DNA of 64,000 bases from Sulfitobacter pontiacus (GCF_040790665.1 NZ_CP160849.1:2753501-2817500), one strand, 5' to 3'; shown: positions 18,571 to 28,537, numbered from the stretch's first letter. Numbers and translations are program-made. The notes: generated by a model not told the origin, from the sequence alone.

Positions 18571-19947
18571 ATGAAAGTGATCATTTGCGGCGCAGGGCAG
18601 GTCGGGTGGCAGATTGCCCGCCATCTTTCGGGCGAACGCAACGACGTCACAATCGTTGACAGCAACGCCGATCTGGTGCGCCGCGCCACAGATACGCTGG
18701 ATGTGCAAGGGATCGCCGGCTTTGCAAGCTACCCTGACGTGCTGGACCGCGCCGGTGCCCGCGATGCCGAGATGATCATTGCCGCCACCCATTCGGACGA
18801 GGTGAACATGGTCACCTGTCAGGTGGCCCACTCGGTCTTTGGCATCAACCGCAAGATCGCGCGGCTGCGCAGCCAATCCTATCTGACGGCGATCTATTCC
18901 GATCTTTATCGTCGCGATCACATGCCGATCGACGTTGTAATCTCGCCCGAAAAAGAGGTGGCGAATGCGGCGTTGCAGCGGCTTTCGGCCCCGGCGGCCT
19001 TTGATACAGAGACCTTCATGGACGGGATGGCCCATCTGATCGGTATCCAGATCGACGAAGACTGCCCGGTCGTGAACACGCCGCTGCGACAGTTGACCGA
19101 TCTGTTCTCGACGCTGCGCGCCGTTGTCGTCGGGGTGCGCCGTGATGGCACGCTGTTTGCGCCGGAATCCAAGGACCAGCTGTTTGTCGGTGACGCCTGC
19201 TATGTCTTTTGCCACCGCGATGACATCCCCCGCACGCTCGAGATTTTTGGCAAGACCACCAGCAAGCTTGAACGTGTCGTGCTTGTGGGCGGGGGGAATG
19301 TCGGGCTGGCCGTGGCCCAGAACCTCGAGGCGCGCGGCAAGCGGGTGCGCACCAAGATGATCGAGAAGAACCGCCGCATCGCGGAACGCGCCGCCGAGGC
19401 ATTGGAGCGGACGATCGTGCTCAACGGTGACGGGCTGGACGCGTCCCTTCTGGCCGAGGCGGGCATTGGCCGCGCCGATGCGATGATGGCGATCACCGAT
19501 GATGACAAGACCAACATGCTGGCCTGCGTGCGCGCCAAATCCGAAGGCTGCCCCTATGTCATCGCGCTGATCAATGACCCCACGCTGGTCCCGCTGATGG
19601 AGCCATTGGGCATCGACGCCTATATCAACCCGCGTTCCACCACCGTCAGCTCTATTCTGCGACACATCCGTCACGGGCGGGTGCGGTCGGTCTATTCCAT
19701 CGGCGACGCCGAGGCAGAGGTGATCGAGGCCGAGGTGCTGTCGACCTCGCCGATTGCGGGCAAACGCGTGTCCGACATTGATTTCCCCGAAGGGGCATTG
19801 ATGGGTATGGTCCGCAAGGGCGACGAGGTCATGCGCCCCCTTGGCACCACACGCATCGAAGAAGGTGACGTCATCGCTGTGTTCTGTCTGGCCAAAGACG
19901 TGCCGCAGGTCGAACAGCTGATGCAGGTCTCCATCGACTTTTTCTGA
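18571..19947 (+). CDS. trkA: Trk potassium uptake regulatory subunit TrkA
   Basis: Cytoplasmic NAD(H)-binding ring protein that gates the TrkH potassium channel. The protein has 458 residues and two tandem RCK units: a first Rossmann fold with GAGQVG at residues 6-11 and a second with GGGNVG at about 240-245, each followed by a TrkA-C domain. AAAGGAACCCC precedes the ATG. It is followed by trkH after 34 bases, giving a complete Trk system in one operon. The trkAH pair behind ntrYX is the common alphaproteobacterial order. Confidence 0.96.
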   Translation: MKVIICGAGQVGWQIARHLSGERNDVTIVDSNADLVRRATDTLDVQGIAGFASYPDVLDRAGARDAEMIIAATHSDEVNMVTCQVAHSVFGINRKIARLRSQSYLTAIYSDLYRRDHMPIDVVISPEKEVANAALQRLSAPAAFDTETFMDGMAHLIGIQIDEDCPVVNTPLRQLTDLFSTLRAVVVGVRRDGTLFAPESKDQLFVGDACYVFCHRDDIPRTLEIFGKTTSKLERVVLVGGGNVGLAVAQNLEARGKRVRTKMIEKNRRIAERAAEALERTIVLNGDGLDASLLAEAGIGRADAMMAITDDDKTNMLACVRAKSEGCPYVIALINDPTLVPLMEPLGIDAYINPRSTTVSSILRHIRHGRVRSVYSIGDAEAEVIEAEVLSTSPIAGKRVSDIDFPEGALMGMVRKGDEVMRPLGTTRIEEGDVIAVFCLAKDVPQVEQLMQVSIDFF

Positions 19948-19981
19948 TGGTGCCTGCGTCCAAATTACCGGAGCGCCGCAC

Positions 19982-21517
19982 GTGAGACGCAAATCCTATA
20001 TTCGCCGCGAGATCCTTGAACTGCCGCTGTTCTTGCTGATTTTCGGTGTGTTCAGCGCCTCGACAATCTTCCCAGCGATCTTTGCGCTGACCACCCAAGA
20101 CCATCTGGCATCGCGGGCGTTTTTCTATTCGGGGCTGCTGGGGGTGTTTATCTTTACCCTGATTGCGGTCGCCCATGCCGGACGGCGCGCGCGGCACGGG
20201 GCCTTGGGGCCGCTGATGTCGCTGTTTTCCAGCTTTGTCTTTTTGCCCGCGCTGCTGGCGATCCCGTTTCTTGAGGCCCTGCCGACCACGCGGTTCCTGC
20301 ACGCCTATTTCGATATGGTCAGCGCGATCACCACGACCGGCGCGACGCTGTTCGATGATCCCGGACGGATCAGTGACACGCTTCATCTGTGGCGCGCGCA
20401 GGTCGCCTGGATGGGCGGCCTGCTGATGTGGATCGCGGCGTCGGCCATTCTGGCCCCCTTACACCTTGGCGGATTCGAGGTGACCTCGCAGGCCGAACCC
20501 GGCAACCCGGACGAACGCCGCAGCAATATGGGCCAGATCGACCCGCGCCAACGGTTGCTGCGGTCCGCGGCGGCGCTGACGCCCACCTATCTTGCGCTGA
20601 CGCTTTTGCTTTGGGTGCTGTTGCTGGCCAACGGGGACCGATCGCTGGTGGCGCTGTGTCATGCAATGTCGGTGCTGGCGACCTCGGGCATCTCGCCCCT
20701 AGGGGGGACGCATGACACCGGTGTCGGCTTTGGCGCGGAAGCGATGATGATGCTGTTCATGCTGTTCGCGCTGTCGCGGCTGACCTTTTCCAAAGACACG
20801 GTGACGGCGACGCAAGGGGGGCTGTTTACCGATCCAGAATTCCGCATGGGGCTGGCGCTGATCCTCGGCGTGCCTGTGGTGCTGTTCGTGCGCCATTTTC
20901 TTGGCGCTTTCGATGTGCATGCAAGCGCCGAAGCACTTGAGACCGGCAGCGCCTTCTGGGGGGCCATGTTCACAGTCACCTCCTTTCTGACCACCACCGG
21001 ATTTGTCAGCGCCTCATGGGCCGAAGCGCAAAGCTGGTCGGGGCTCGAGACTCCGGGGCTGATCCTCATGGGGCTGGCGCTGATCGGCGGCGGGGTGGCG
21101 ACCACGGCGGGCGGGGTCAAGCTGTTGCGGGTCTTTGCGCTGTATCGCAACGGCGTCCGCGAGATGGAGCGGCTGGTCCATCCGCACTCTGTCTCGGGCG
21201 CCGGTCAAGCGGGCCGGCGGCTGCAAAGCAACGGAGCGTTTATCGCATGGATCTTCTTTATGCTGTTCGCGCTGTCGCTGGCGGGGGTGACCCTGCTGCT
21301 GACCTTCGTCGGCGCGCCCTTTGCCGATGCGCTGGTAATGTCGGTGGCCACACTGGCGACAACCGGCCCGTTGATGGAGTTTGCCGCCGATGCCCCCATC
21401 GCGTTGATCCAGCTGGGCGACGGGGCCAAGATGATCCTATGTGCGGCGATGGTGCTGGGGCGGCTGGAAACTTTGGCGATTATTGCGCTGCTCACCCCTG
21501 ATCTGTGGCGCGCGTGA
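19982..21517 (+). CDS. trkH: Trk potassium uptake channel subunit TrkH
   Basis: A 511-residue inner-membrane potassium channel with four M1-P-M2 repeats. The filter loops are visible in order: ITTTGATLF, LATSGISPLG, LTTTGFVSA and LATTGPLMEF, each with the essential glycine. The start is GTG at 19982, with CGGAG about eight bases upstream; no suitable ATG is present before the first membrane segment. Works with the upstream TrkA. Confidence 0.95.
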   Translation: MRRKSYIRREILELPLFLLIFGVFSASTIFPAIFALTTQDHLASRAFFYSGLLGVFIFTLIAVAHAGRRARHGALGPLMSLFSSFVFLPALLAIPFLEALPTTRFLHAYFDMVSAITTTGATLFDDPGRISDTLHLWRAQVAWMGGLLMWIAASAILAPLHLGGFEVTSQAEPGNPDERRSNMGQIDPRQRLLRSAAALTPTYLALTLLLWVLLLANGDRSLVALCHAMSVLATSGISPLGGTHDTGVGFGAEAMMMLFMLFALSRLTFSKDTVTATQGGLFTDPEFRMGLALILGVPVVLFVRHFLGAFDVHASAEALETGSAFWGAMFTVTSFLTTTGFVSASWAEAQSWSGLETPGLILMGLALIGGGVATTAGGVKLLRVFALYRNGVREMERLVHPHSVSGAGQAGRRLQSNGAFIAWIFFMLFALSLAGVTLLLTFVGAPFADALVMSVATLATTGPLMEFAADAPIALIQLGDGAKMILCAAMVLGRLETLAIIALLTPDLWRA

Positions 21518-21621
21518 CACGGGATGCGGCTTTGCGCGCAACAGTTCTGACATTTTGGGGTGGAAACTCTGTGCGCGGGTCTTCATAGTCTTCCGAAGGG
21601 GTAAACCGATCCGCGGTTGCC

Positions 21622-21648
21622 AGCAAGAACAACAGCAAGAATAAGAGC
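21622..21648 (+). promoter_or_regulatory. Nine consecutive ARN triplets in the hfq leader
   Basis: From 21622 the leader reads, in triplets, AGC AAG AAC AAC AGC, then AAG AAT AAG AGC. All nine fit A-R-N, the motif bound by the distal face of Hfq. They end ten bases before the hfq ATG, next to its weak ribosome site (GAG). This is a candidate site for Hfq binding to its own mRNA. Confidence 0.5.
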
Positions 21649-21658
21649 GAGACCAACA

Positions 21659-21898
21659 ATGGCGGCTGACCGACAAAACCTGCAAGACGCATTCCTGAAC
21701 CATGTGCGCAAGACAAAGGTGCCGGTAACGATTTTCCTGATCAACGGTGTGAAGCTGCAAGGCGTCATCACATGGTTTGACAATTTCTGTGTTCTTCTGC
21801 GCCGTGATGGCCAATCGCAGCTTGTGTACAAACATGCGATTTCCACGATCATGCCAAGCACGCCGATCTCGCTATACGAGGGTGAAGACGCTAATTGA
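21659..21898 (+). CDS. hfq: RNA-binding protein Hfq
   Basis: A 79-residue hexameric Sm-like RNA chaperone that pairs small RNAs with mRNAs. Sm1 is [20 protein letters not shown], and Sm2 includes YKHAISTI with the conserved KH. The C-terminal tail is short, as in other Rhodobacterales. The start at 21659 (MAADRQNL) matches the family; an upstream in-frame GTG or ATG would only add leader-derived sequence. The TGA overlaps the TTG start of hflX. The leader carries nine ARN triplets. Confidence 0.97.
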   Translation: MAADRQNLQDAFLNHVRKTKVPVTIFLINGVKLQGVITWFDNFCVLLRRDGQSQLVYKHAISTIMPSTPISLYEGEDAN

Positions 21899-23193
21899 GC
21901 CGTCCTCCGTTTCAAATTGATGACACTGCAGGCCCGAAGCGTACCCGGGCTTGGGTGATTCACCCTGACATCAAGTCAGACAATGACCGCCGCATCGCGG
22001 AGCCCGCCTTGGCGGAAGCCGTCGCCTTGGCCCGTGCCCTGCCGCATCTGGACGTGGAAGGGGCTAACATTGTGCCACTGCGCACCGTCAGCGCGGGGAT
22101 GCTGTTCGGCTCTGGCAAGATCGAGGAGCTTCGGCTTGTCTTTGAAGAGGCCGAGGTTGAACTGGTGCTGGTCGATGGACCAGTGACACCGGTCCAGCAG
22201 CGCAACCTTGAAAAAGCATGGGGCGTCAAACTGCTTGACCGTACCGGTCTGATCCTCGAGATTTTCAGCGATCGCGCCGCCACCCGCGAAGGGGTGCTGC
22301 AGGTCGAAATGGCTGCGCTGAATTACCAGCGCACGCGTCTGGTCCGCGCCTGGACCCACCTTGAACGGCAGCGGGGCGGTTTGGGCTTTGTCGGGGGCCC
22401 CGGCGAAACCCAGATTGAATCGGACCGCCGCGCCATTGACGAACAACTGGTGCGCTTGCGCCGACAGTTGGACAAGGTCGTCAAGACTCGCGCCTTGCAC
22501 CGCGCCGCGCGTGCCAAGGTACCGTTCCCCATCGTGGCGCTTGTGGGCTATACCAACGCAGGCAAATCGACGTTGTTCAACCGGATGACCGGGGCCGATG
22601 TGATGGCGAAAGACATGCTTTTCGCCACGCTGGACCCGACCATGCGCAGCCTTGTGCTGCCCGACGGGCCAGAGATCATTCTAAGCGACACCGTGGGCTT
22701 CATCTCTGACCTGCCGACCGAACTGGTCGCCGCCTTCCGCGCCACACTGGAAGAGGTTCTGGCCGCCGATATCATCTGCCACGTGCGCGATATCTCGCAC
22801 GCCGAAACGGAAAGCCAGGCACGCAATGTGCGCGATATCCTGACGTCCTTGGGCGTACCCAAGGATACGCGCAGCTTCGAGGTCTGGAACAAGCTCGACC
22901 AACTGGATGACGACCGTGCCGCCGCCGTACGCGCCCGTGCGCAGCGCGACGACAGTGTTCTTGCCATCTCTGCCATCACCGGCGAGGGGTTGGACGAACT
23001 GCAAGCGGTCATCGCCGAAGCGCTGCAAGGTGCTGTGCGTGAAGCCGAGCTGACGCTAGCCTTTGCCGACGGCAAGAAACGCGCCTGGCTGTTCGAACAG
23101 GACGTCGTGATCGAGGAAACCCAAACCGAAGACGGGTTCAATCTGGTCGTGCGCTGGTCGGCACAGCAAGAATCGCAATACCAGCGGCTGTAA
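21895..23193 (+). CDS. hflX: Ribosome-associated GTPase HflX
   Basis: A 432-residue GTPase that splits or rescues stalled ribosomes. The N-terminal domain contains the family signature [13 protein letters not shown]. The G domain shows [12 protein letters not shown] (G1), [10 protein letters not shown] (G3) and NKLD (G4). The start is TTG at 21895, overlapping the hfq stop as TTGA; no later ATG fits the N-terminal domain. hfq-hflX is a widely conserved pair. Confidence 0.95.
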   Translation: MSRPPFQIDDTAGPKRTRAWVIHPDIKSDNDRRIAEPALAEAVALARALPHLDVEGANIVPLRTVSAGMLFGSGKIEELRLVFEEAEVELVLVDGPVTPVQQRNLEKAWGVKLLDRTGLILEIFSDRAATREGVLQVEMAALNYQRTRLVRAWTHLERQRGGLGFVGGPGETQIESDRRAIDEQLVRLRRQLDKVVKTRALHRAARAKVPFPIVALVGYTNAGKSTLFNRMTGADVMAKDMLFATLDPTMRSLVLPDGPEIILSDTVGFISDLPTELVAAFRATLEEVLAADIICHVRDISHAETESQARNVRDILTSLGVPKDTRSFEVWNKLDQLDDDRAAAVRARAQRDDSVLAISAITGEGLDELQAVIAEALQGAVREAELTLAFADGKKRAWLFEQDVVIEETQTEDGFNLVVRWSAQQESQYQRL

Positions 23194-23233
23194 GGCCGGC
23201 GGCTTTCGGGACCATTCGAATGAAATAAAAAAA

Positions 23234-23261
23234 CGCCCGGAAAAGTCGCATTTTCCGGGCG
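23234..23261. terminator. Hairpin downstream of hflX
   Basis: CGCCCGGAAAA (23234-23244) pairs with TTTTCCGGGCG (23251-23261), a perfect 11-base stem with a six-base loop. An A-run (23227-23233) lies on the left side and no T-run follows on the right, so as an intrinsic terminator it would suit leftward rather than rightward transcription. Confidence 0.65.
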
Positions 23262-23304
23262 CTGCTGCATATGATTGGGGAGCGTTGTTTTTCAGGAGCC
23301 CCCG

Positions 23305-23706
23305 ATGACTTTGATTATTCTTTATGTACTGACATTCGCGATCTTTCTGGGGCTCGACTTTCTGGGCCTGAGCTATCTGATCAAACCGGTTTTCAGCCGT
23401 GATATCGGCCCCTTGCTGCTGGACCAGTTCCGGCTGCTGCCTGCCTTTGTCTTCTATGCCTTCTATATTGCTGTGCTGCTGTATTTCGTCAGCTGGCCCG
23501 CGATTGCACAGGATAAATCCTTGCTGTGGGTCTTTGGCAATGCGGCGCTGATCGGGGCCTTGGGGTATGGCACCTATGAGTTCACCAACCTCGCGACGTT
23601 GAAAGACTGGACACCGCAGATGGTGGCGACGGATTTCTCTTGGGGGGTGGTGTTAACCGGGACCTCTGCCACCTTGGGGGTCTGGGGCACGCGGGTGTTT
23701 TCCTGA
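23305..23706 (+). CDS. DUF2177 family membrane protein
   Basis: A 133-residue inner-membrane protein with about four hydrophobic segments, starting MTLIILYVLTFAIFLGLDFL. It shows the DUF2177 features DFLGLSYL, FYAFYIAVLLYF, and the C-terminal YGTYEFTNLATLKDW. CAGGAGCC lies six bases before the ATG at 23305. Function of the family is unknown. The gene stands alone between the hflX hairpin and a composite repeat. Confidence 0.88.
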   Translation: MTLIILYVLTFAIFLGLDFLGLSYLIKPVFSRDIGPLLLDQFRLLPAFVFYAFYIAVLLYFVSWPAIAQDKSLLWVFGNAALIGALGYGTYEFTNLATLKDWTPQMVATDFSWGVVLTGTSATLGVWGTRVFS

Positions 23707-23727
23707 CGGTTCAGGGGTCAGGGAAAA

Positions 23728-23781
23728 GGGGGCCAGCCCCCCGGCCTTTGGCCGCCCCCCGGGATTTTGGGCCATTTGGAA
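23728..23781. repeat. Dispersed composite repeat, copy C
   Basis: A perfect hairpin GGGGGC CA GCCCCC (23728-23741) is followed by a second, CGGCC TTT GGCCG (23742-23754), then CCCCCCGGGATTTTGGGCCA and a TTTGGAAT tail. It fills the gap between the convergent DUF2177 and pseudouridine synthase genes. Hairpin and tail resemble copy A at 1294-1340. Confidence 0.6.
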
Positions 23782-24345
23782 TTAGCGGCCAAGCTCGGAC
23801 GAGAAGCGCCAAGCGCCGGGTTGGAGCTTGTGCAGTTCCCAGTCACCGACGCGCGCGCGGATCAGGCGGAGTGTCGGCAGGCCGACATGGGCCGTCATGC
23901 GCCGCACCTGACGGTTGCGACCTTCGGTGATCGTGATCTCGAGCCAGGCATCAGGGACGGATTTGCGAAACCGCACCGGCGGGTCGCGGTCCCACAGAGG
24001 GTCGGGCGGGTCCATCAGCCGCGCCTTGGCGGGGGCGGTCTTGCCGTCTTTGAGCGTGACACCACTGCGCAAAGCGGCGAGGGCTTGTTCATCCGGCGTG
24101 CCTTCGACCTGCACCCAATAGGTTTTGGCCAGTTTATATTTCGGATGCGAGATACGCGCTTGCAGCGGGCCGCTGTCAGTCAGCACCATCAGCCCTTCGC
24201 TGTCGCGGTCCAGCCGTCCGGCGGGGTAGAAGCCCTTTTCATCGATATAGGCCGACAGGGTCGGGCGCGGCGAGCCTTCGGTGCCCTTGTCGGTGAATTG
24301 GGACAAGACGCCAAAAGGTTTGTTGAAAAGGATCACGCGGTTCAT
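23782..24345 (-). CDS. RluE-type 23S rRNA pseudouridine synthase
   Basis: A 187-residue RsuA/RluB/E/F family enzyme. The catalytic Asp is in [15 protein letters not shown] at about residues 42-56. Other family blocks are [11 protein letters not shown] near the start, [16 protein letters not shown], and [15 protein letters not shown] near the C-terminus. There is no N-terminal S4 domain, and the length fits RluE, which modifies one uridine in 23S rRNA; RsuA-like substrates cannot be excluded. The ATG overlaps the stop of the upstream acylase gene as ATGA, so it is the second gene of a leftward operon. Confidence 0.88.
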   Translation of the reverse strand: MNRVILFNKPFGVLSQFTDKGTEGSPRPTLSAYIDEKGFYPAGRLDRDSEGLMVLTDSGPLQARISHPKYKLAKTYWVQVEGTPDEQALAALRSGVTLKDGKTAPAKARLMDPPDPLWDRDPPVRFRKSVPDAWLEITITEGRNRQVRRMTAHVGLPTLRLIRARVGDWELHKLQPGAWRFSSELGR

Positions 24346-26810
24346 TCTGCCTCCGGTATCAGCTTGGTGATGCCGACGGGGGCGGCGCGGGCGAGCTCTT
24401 CGTCCAGCGACATGGGAATGTATTCGCCGCGCCGCCAGAGCTGTGCCAGATCGTCGTAGTGATGCGACAGGAAGTGGCCCGATTGGCCCGTTGATGTGAT
24501 GAACACCGATGAATCCGGATCGGCGAAGTCATAAACCCCGCGGAAGCCTGCGCCGTGGACATTGGCGAAAGGGTCCGGCCCCGTGCCACGGGTGCGGCCA
24601 CGCAGGAGGGTGTTGTCACCGCCCGAGGTCGACTGGCGGATGTTCATGAAGTAGCGCAACACGGGAACTTCGCCCAAGGTCTGGTGGTCGTGGGTGGCTT
24701 GGTGTGCGTCGCCCCACCGCAGGGATTCCAGCTGGGTTCCCCATGTCTCGTTGATCCAGATCAGCGCATCGTCCAGCGCCATGCGGGCCATGTCGGGGCA
24801 GGTCTCTTTCGGGGCGGATTGCAGCACGTCGCACCATGCGGCCGCACCGTCCACATCGCGGAAAACACGTTCGATGAACAGCGGATCGGCATGATCGAAT
24901 TCCTCCGCCAAGGCTCCAAGCTCGTCCTGGATCAGCCGTTGCTGCAAGGCGCGCAGCCAGGCGGCATAGATCAGCGGTTCGGGCAGATGTTCGTTCATCT
25001 CGCCCGACCAGCCGGCAAGCAGGGTCAGCGCGCGCTGGCGTTGGCGTTCGGGCGTGCCTTCGGGCGCGGTTTCGCCGGTGAACCAAAGCTCGGCCCCGAT
25101 CAGCGGTAGCAGAGAGCGCGCGGTGAAGCTGACCGTATCCAGCTGCGCTTCGATAAAGCTGTCGCGCGTGTGCACTTGGCGGCGCTGCATCAGGTTGCGC
25201 CACCGCTGGATGCGTTGCGTATCGCCCCAAAGGAAGGACACGTGGTTGGGGAAGGGGCGGTCCACCGTTTTGTTGTTGGTATTGCCGATGATCCCGCCAC
25301 GGGGCGACAGGAATTCGGGGTTTGCGCTATAGGGCAGGCGGCCCTGCCAGCGGTTCGCGGCGATCCAGCCCGGTGTGGGCATGCGCCCCTGGCTTTGATG
25401 CGCAGCGTCGCGGGCGGGCAGCGCGCCGATGGTTTTCATCGCGATGGTATTCACATCCACCAGCGTCAGGTTTTGCGACGGCGCGATATAGGCCTCGCCC
25501 GCGGTGATCCCTTCCTCGACGGTCTTGGCCTCCATCAGCTGCATGGCCGCGGCGATCGAGGTATCGGCGGGGTCAAGCGCGGTCCAGTTCAGCGCGGCGA
25601 CATGACCGGGCGGGGTGATCGCAGCGAGGTTATAGTGGCTGCCGGGAAGCACTGGCCCATTGTCGGTCCAGCGCAGGGTCAGGGTGATCGGATCGGCATC
25701 CTTGACCGTGATGATCGACGCGCGTTTGGCGAATTTCTTGAACCCGTCGGGGGTGCGGTATTCCTCGCTGTTGTCGGGGTTCAGCTCTTCGATATAGACG
25801 TCCTGATCGTCTGCATAGGATGAGGTGATCCCCCAGCCAAGCGCGCTGCTGCGCCCTGTCAGCACCACGGGGATACCGGGGATCGTGCCGCCGATGACAC
25901 CGCCCGATTGCAACTCGAGCCGCGCGAGGTACCAGATGGTCGGCGCGGTGAAGCCCAGATGCGGGTCATTGGCGATCAGCGTCCCGCCCGAGGCAGAGCG
26001 ATCCCGTGCGGCAGCCCAGGCGTTGGAGGCACCTGCCAGATCAAAAGATTTGAACGGCGACAGCGGCGAGGGATCGAGGGGGATATTGGCGGCGAACTGC
26101 GGCAGGCCGGGCGCCAGCTGCGCATATTCGGGCAGGGCGGCGATGCCACTGCCGGGGGCGTCAGGCAGGATATCCGACAGGCGCTTTTGATCGGGCAGCG
26201 CCAGCGAGGTGCGGGCGCGCTTGACCTCGGCATCCAGATGCCCCGACAGCTGCAAGGCCATCAGCTTGACCAGCGCCACGGAATCCGCCGCGCGCCAGGG
26301 GGCGACGGGGGCATCAAACAGCAGCATTTCGGGGGCACCGCGGCCCAGGGCTTCGGTGTTGATCTGATCCAACCGGGCATTCACCCCGGCGGCATAGGCA
26401 TCCAGCGCTGCGCGGGTCTTGGGGTCGAGCGCCTGAAGCGACTGCACCGACAAGGTATAAAGATCAAAGCGGCGCAGCATGCGGTCGATACGGACGGTGG
26501 TGGTGCCGAAAACCTCGGACAAGCGGCCTTGGACCGTGCGGCGCATGGTGATCATCTGCCACAGACGGTCCTGCGCATGGGCAAAGCCCAGCCCGTAGAA
26601 CACATCTTGGTCACTTTCCCCGAATATATGCGGCACATTGGCGTTGTCGCGCACGATCTCCACCTCGGCCCCGAGGTTGGGTACGCGGACCGTATCGTCG
26701 TAGTCTGGCAGCGACCGCGAGGCCAGCCAATAGGCACCGCCGACACCAATTACCGCCAGCACCACCAAGAGCGTTGCAATTCGCATCAGCCACCGAAAAA
26801 CCACTGCCAT
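24342..26810 (-). CDS. Penicillin acylase family N-terminal nucleophile hydrolase
   Basis: An 822-residue exported amidase precursor. Residues about 9-30 form a signal or anchor segment. The alpha part is residues about 35-260, with [14 protein letters not shown]. The nucleophile is Ser262 in [10 protein letters not shown], which becomes the N-terminus of the beta chain after self-cleavage, followed by ANDPHLGF. Family members hydrolyse penicillins, acyl-homoserine lactones or other acyl amides; the substrate cannot be told from sequence. The start at 26810 ([10 protein letters not shown]) has AGGAG upstream. It is coupled to the pseudouridine synthase gene by ATGA. Confidence 0.9.
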   Translation of the reverse strand: MAVVFRWLMRIATLLVVLAVIGVGGAYWLASRSLPDYDDTVRVPNLGAEVEIVRDNANVPHIFGESDQDVFYGLGFAHAQDRLWQMITMRRTVQGRLSEVFGTTTVRIDRMLRRFDLYTLSVQSLQALDPKTRAALDAYAAGVNARLDQINTEALGRGAPEMLLFDAPVAPWRAADSVALVKLMALQLSGHLDAEVKRARTSLALPDQKRLSDILPDAPGSGIAALPEYAQLAPGLPQFAANIPLDPSPLSPFKSFDLAGASNAWAAARDRSASGGTLIANDPHLGFTAPTIWYLARLELQSGGVIGGTIPGIPVVLTGRSSALGWGITSSYADDQDVYIEELNPDNSEEYRTPDGFKKFAKRASIITVKDADPITLTLRWTDNGPVLPGSHYNLAAITPPGHVAALNWTALDPADTSIAAAMQLMEAKTVEEGITAGEAYIAPSQNLTLVDVNTIAMKTIGALPARDAAHQSQGRMPTPGWIAANRWQGRLPYSANPEFLSPRGGIIGNTNNKTVDRPFPNHVSFLWGDTQRIQRWRNLMQRRQVHTRDSFIEAQLDTVSFTARSLLPLIGAELWFTGETAPEGTPERQRQRALTLLAGWSGEMNEHLPEPLIYAAWLRALQQRLIQDELGALAEEFDHADPLFIERVFRDVDGAAAWCDVLQSAPKETCPDMARMALDDALIWINETWGTQLESLRWGDAHQATHDHQTLGEVPVLRYFMNIRQSTSGGDNTLLRGRTRGTGPDPFANVHGAGFRGVYDFADPDSSVFITSTGQSGHFLSHHYDDLAQLWRRGEYIPMSLDEELARAAPVGITKLIPEAE

Positions 26811-26908
26811 GTCATGCTCCTGGGTATATCTACGCGCGATTGACCAATGCGCGCAGGGTGATAGGTTCCTCTCAGGCAATAGCGCAACTGAATGACAAGG
26901 AAAAGACG

Positions 26909-27781
26909 ATGGCAAAGCTCGCATTTTTGGGATTGGGCGTGATGGGCGCGCCAATGGCCGCGCATCTGCAAAAAGCGGGGCATGACGTGACCGTGTACAA
27001 CCGCACCACAGAGAAGGCGCGCGCTTGGGCAGAAACCCACGGTGGCAAGATGGCAGAGACGCCCAAAGCCGCTGCTGAAAGGGCAGAGATCGTTTTTTCC
27101 TGCGTCGGCAATGATGACGATCTGCGCTCCGTCTGCGTTGGTGACGACGGCGCTTTTGCCGGCATGGGTGAGGGCACGATTTTTGTCGATCACACCACGG
27201 TCTCGGCAGCGGTGACGCGCGAATTGCACGCGGCGGCGGATGCGCGCCAGATCAGCTTTGTCGATGCGCCAATTTCCGGCGGGCAGGCGGGGGCGGAGAA
27301 TGGCCAGCTGTCCATCATGTGCGGTGGCGATTCCGGTGCCTTTGATCGTACGCTGCCCGTGATGGAGGTTTACGCCAAGATCTGCCGTCGCCTTGGCGAC
27401 AGTGGTGCCGGCCAGATGACCAAGATGTGCAACCAGATTGCCATTGCCGGTCTGGTGCAGGGCCTGAGCGAGGCGCTGCATTTCGCCCAGAAGGCCGGAT
27501 TGGACGGGCGCGATGTGGTCGAGGTGATCAGCCAGGGTGCCGCAGGCAGCTGGCAGATGGCCAACCGCTACGAGACAATGCTGGATGATAAATTCGACCA
27601 CGGGTTTGCCGTGGACTGGATGCGCAAGGATCTGGGGATTTGTCTGGACACCGGCAACGAGATCGACGCGAGCCTGCCTGTCACGGCGCTGGTCGATCAA
27701 TTCTATAAGGATGTGCAGAAAATGGGGGGCGGACGTTGGGATACGTCGGCGCTGTTCAAACGTCTGAACGCCTTGGGTTAA
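26909..27781 (+). CDS. NAD(P)-dependent beta-hydroxyacid dehydrogenase family protein
   Basis: A 290-residue member of the 3-hydroxyisobutyrate/glyoxylate reductase family. The Rossmann motif GLGVMGAPMA is at residues 8-17, followed by YNRT, which suggests NADP preference as in GLYR-type enzymes. The substrate-binding stretch is DAPISGGQAGAENG, and the catalytic Lys is in KMCNQIAIAG. The start at 26909 follows CAAGGAAAAG. Likely substrates are tartronate semialdehyde, succinate semialdehyde, glyoxylate or 3-hydroxyisobutyrate; the sequence does not decide. It is transcribed alone, divergent from the acylase gene. Confidence 0.9.
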   Translation: MAKLAFLGLGVMGAPMAAHLQKAGHDVTVYNRTTEKARAWAETHGGKMAETPKAAAERAEIVFSCVGNDDDLRSVCVGDDGAFAGMGEGTIFVDHTTVSAAVTRELHAAADARQISFVDAPISGGQAGAENGQLSIMCGGDSGAFDRTLPVMEVYAKICRRLGDSGAGQMTKMCNQIAIAGLVQGLSEALHFAQKAGLDGRDVVEVISQGAAGSWQMANRYETMLDDKFDHGFAVDWMRKDLGICLDTGNEIDASLPVTALVDQFYKDVQKMGGGRWDTSALFKRLNALG

Positions 27782-27785
27782 GCCC

Positions 27786-27825
27786 AAAGCTGCCCGATCC
27801 GAGATGGTGCGGATCGGGCAGCTTT
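27786..27825. terminator. Long bidirectional terminator
   Basis: AAAGCTGCCCGATCCG (27786-27801) and CGGATCGGGCAGCTTT (27810-27825) form a perfect 16-base-pair stem with an eight-base loop. It lies between convergent genes ending at 27781 and 27828. Confidence 0.9.
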
Positions 27826-27827
27826 GC

Positions 27828-28394
27828 TTAGGGAATGATGCGCGAATATTTCGTGCCTTCCAGTGTGGCACCGATACGCAGACCGGCGCGGCCAAAGACG
27901 GCGGCCAGCACGGGGGCAAGCACGGTTGTGGTATCCGCTTCGACGCTTTCCCCACGATCCGAGATGACATATTCCAGATCGGCACCCGCAGCCCAACCGG
28001 GGGAGCGGCGGAAATCGCTGAGCGCGGCTTCGGTCATGAAGAACAGCACATGCGCGTATTGCTGCGCCCCGATCTGCAAGCCGCCCGTCGCCTTGGTGAC
28101 CGAGTAATAGTCGACAGTCACGTTATTCACCCGCAGCGCACCACGGCCATAGGCACCGCCAAAGCCAAGCCCGGCCTCGGTCACAAGCGGCATGATCAGC
28201 ATACCGTTGGATTTTTCCGCCAGTTGCCGCGTGTTGGGGAAGCTGCGGTACATCGCGTTGAGCGTCGCATCGACGCGGGCGTCGATCATCCCGCTGCCAC
28301 GGCTGCCGACACCGTTGCCACATGCCGCAACGGCACCCGCGCTTGCAATCGCACCCAAAGCGAAAGCCCGGCGCGAGAAAGTGTTGTTTGTCAT
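27828..28394 (-). CDS. SYLF-domain (Ysc84-type) lipoprotein
   Basis: A 188-residue exported protein. The N-terminus (NTFSRRAFALGAIASAG) has a twin-arginine-like SRRAF motif, and VAAC is a lipobox with Cys25, so export by Tat and lipid anchoring are both possible. The mature part shows the SYLF pattern: NGMLIMPLVTEAGLGFGG, ATGGLQIGAQQYAHVLFF and GAGADLEY-like WAAGADLEYVISDRG. SYLF proteins bind phosphoinositides in eukaryotes; the bacterial role is unclear. Monocistronic. Confidence 0.85.
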   Translation of the reverse strand: MTNNTFSRRAFALGAIASAGAVAACGNGVGSRGSGMIDARVDATLNAMYRSFPNTRQLAEKSNGMLIMPLVTEAGLGFGGAYGRGALRVNNVTVDYYSVTKATGGLQIGAQQYAHVLFFMTEAALSDFRRSPGWAAGADLEYVISDRGESVEADTTTVLAPVLAAVFGRAGLRIGATLEGTKYSRIIP

Positions 28395-28537
28395 AGTCTT
28401 CTGCCTGTAATTGCCTGTGCCGGTTCATCCGGTTTCTGCGCGATCTTATGCTCAAAACCCGCGGGTGTCACGAATTTAGGGCTTGAATCGGCGGTGATCT
28501 GCCACAAGTGGCGTGTTATTTGCGCATCGAAGCCGCG

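Noticed and set aside
18502-19992. A 496-codon open frame opposite trkA
   Set aside because: It lies antisense to a clear trkA. Long antisense frames are expected in G+C-rich genes; the translation is His/Arg/Gln-rich and has no family motif. The same holds for the frames at 4512-5627, 9548-10618, 30252-31787, 59710-61128 and 62863-63867.
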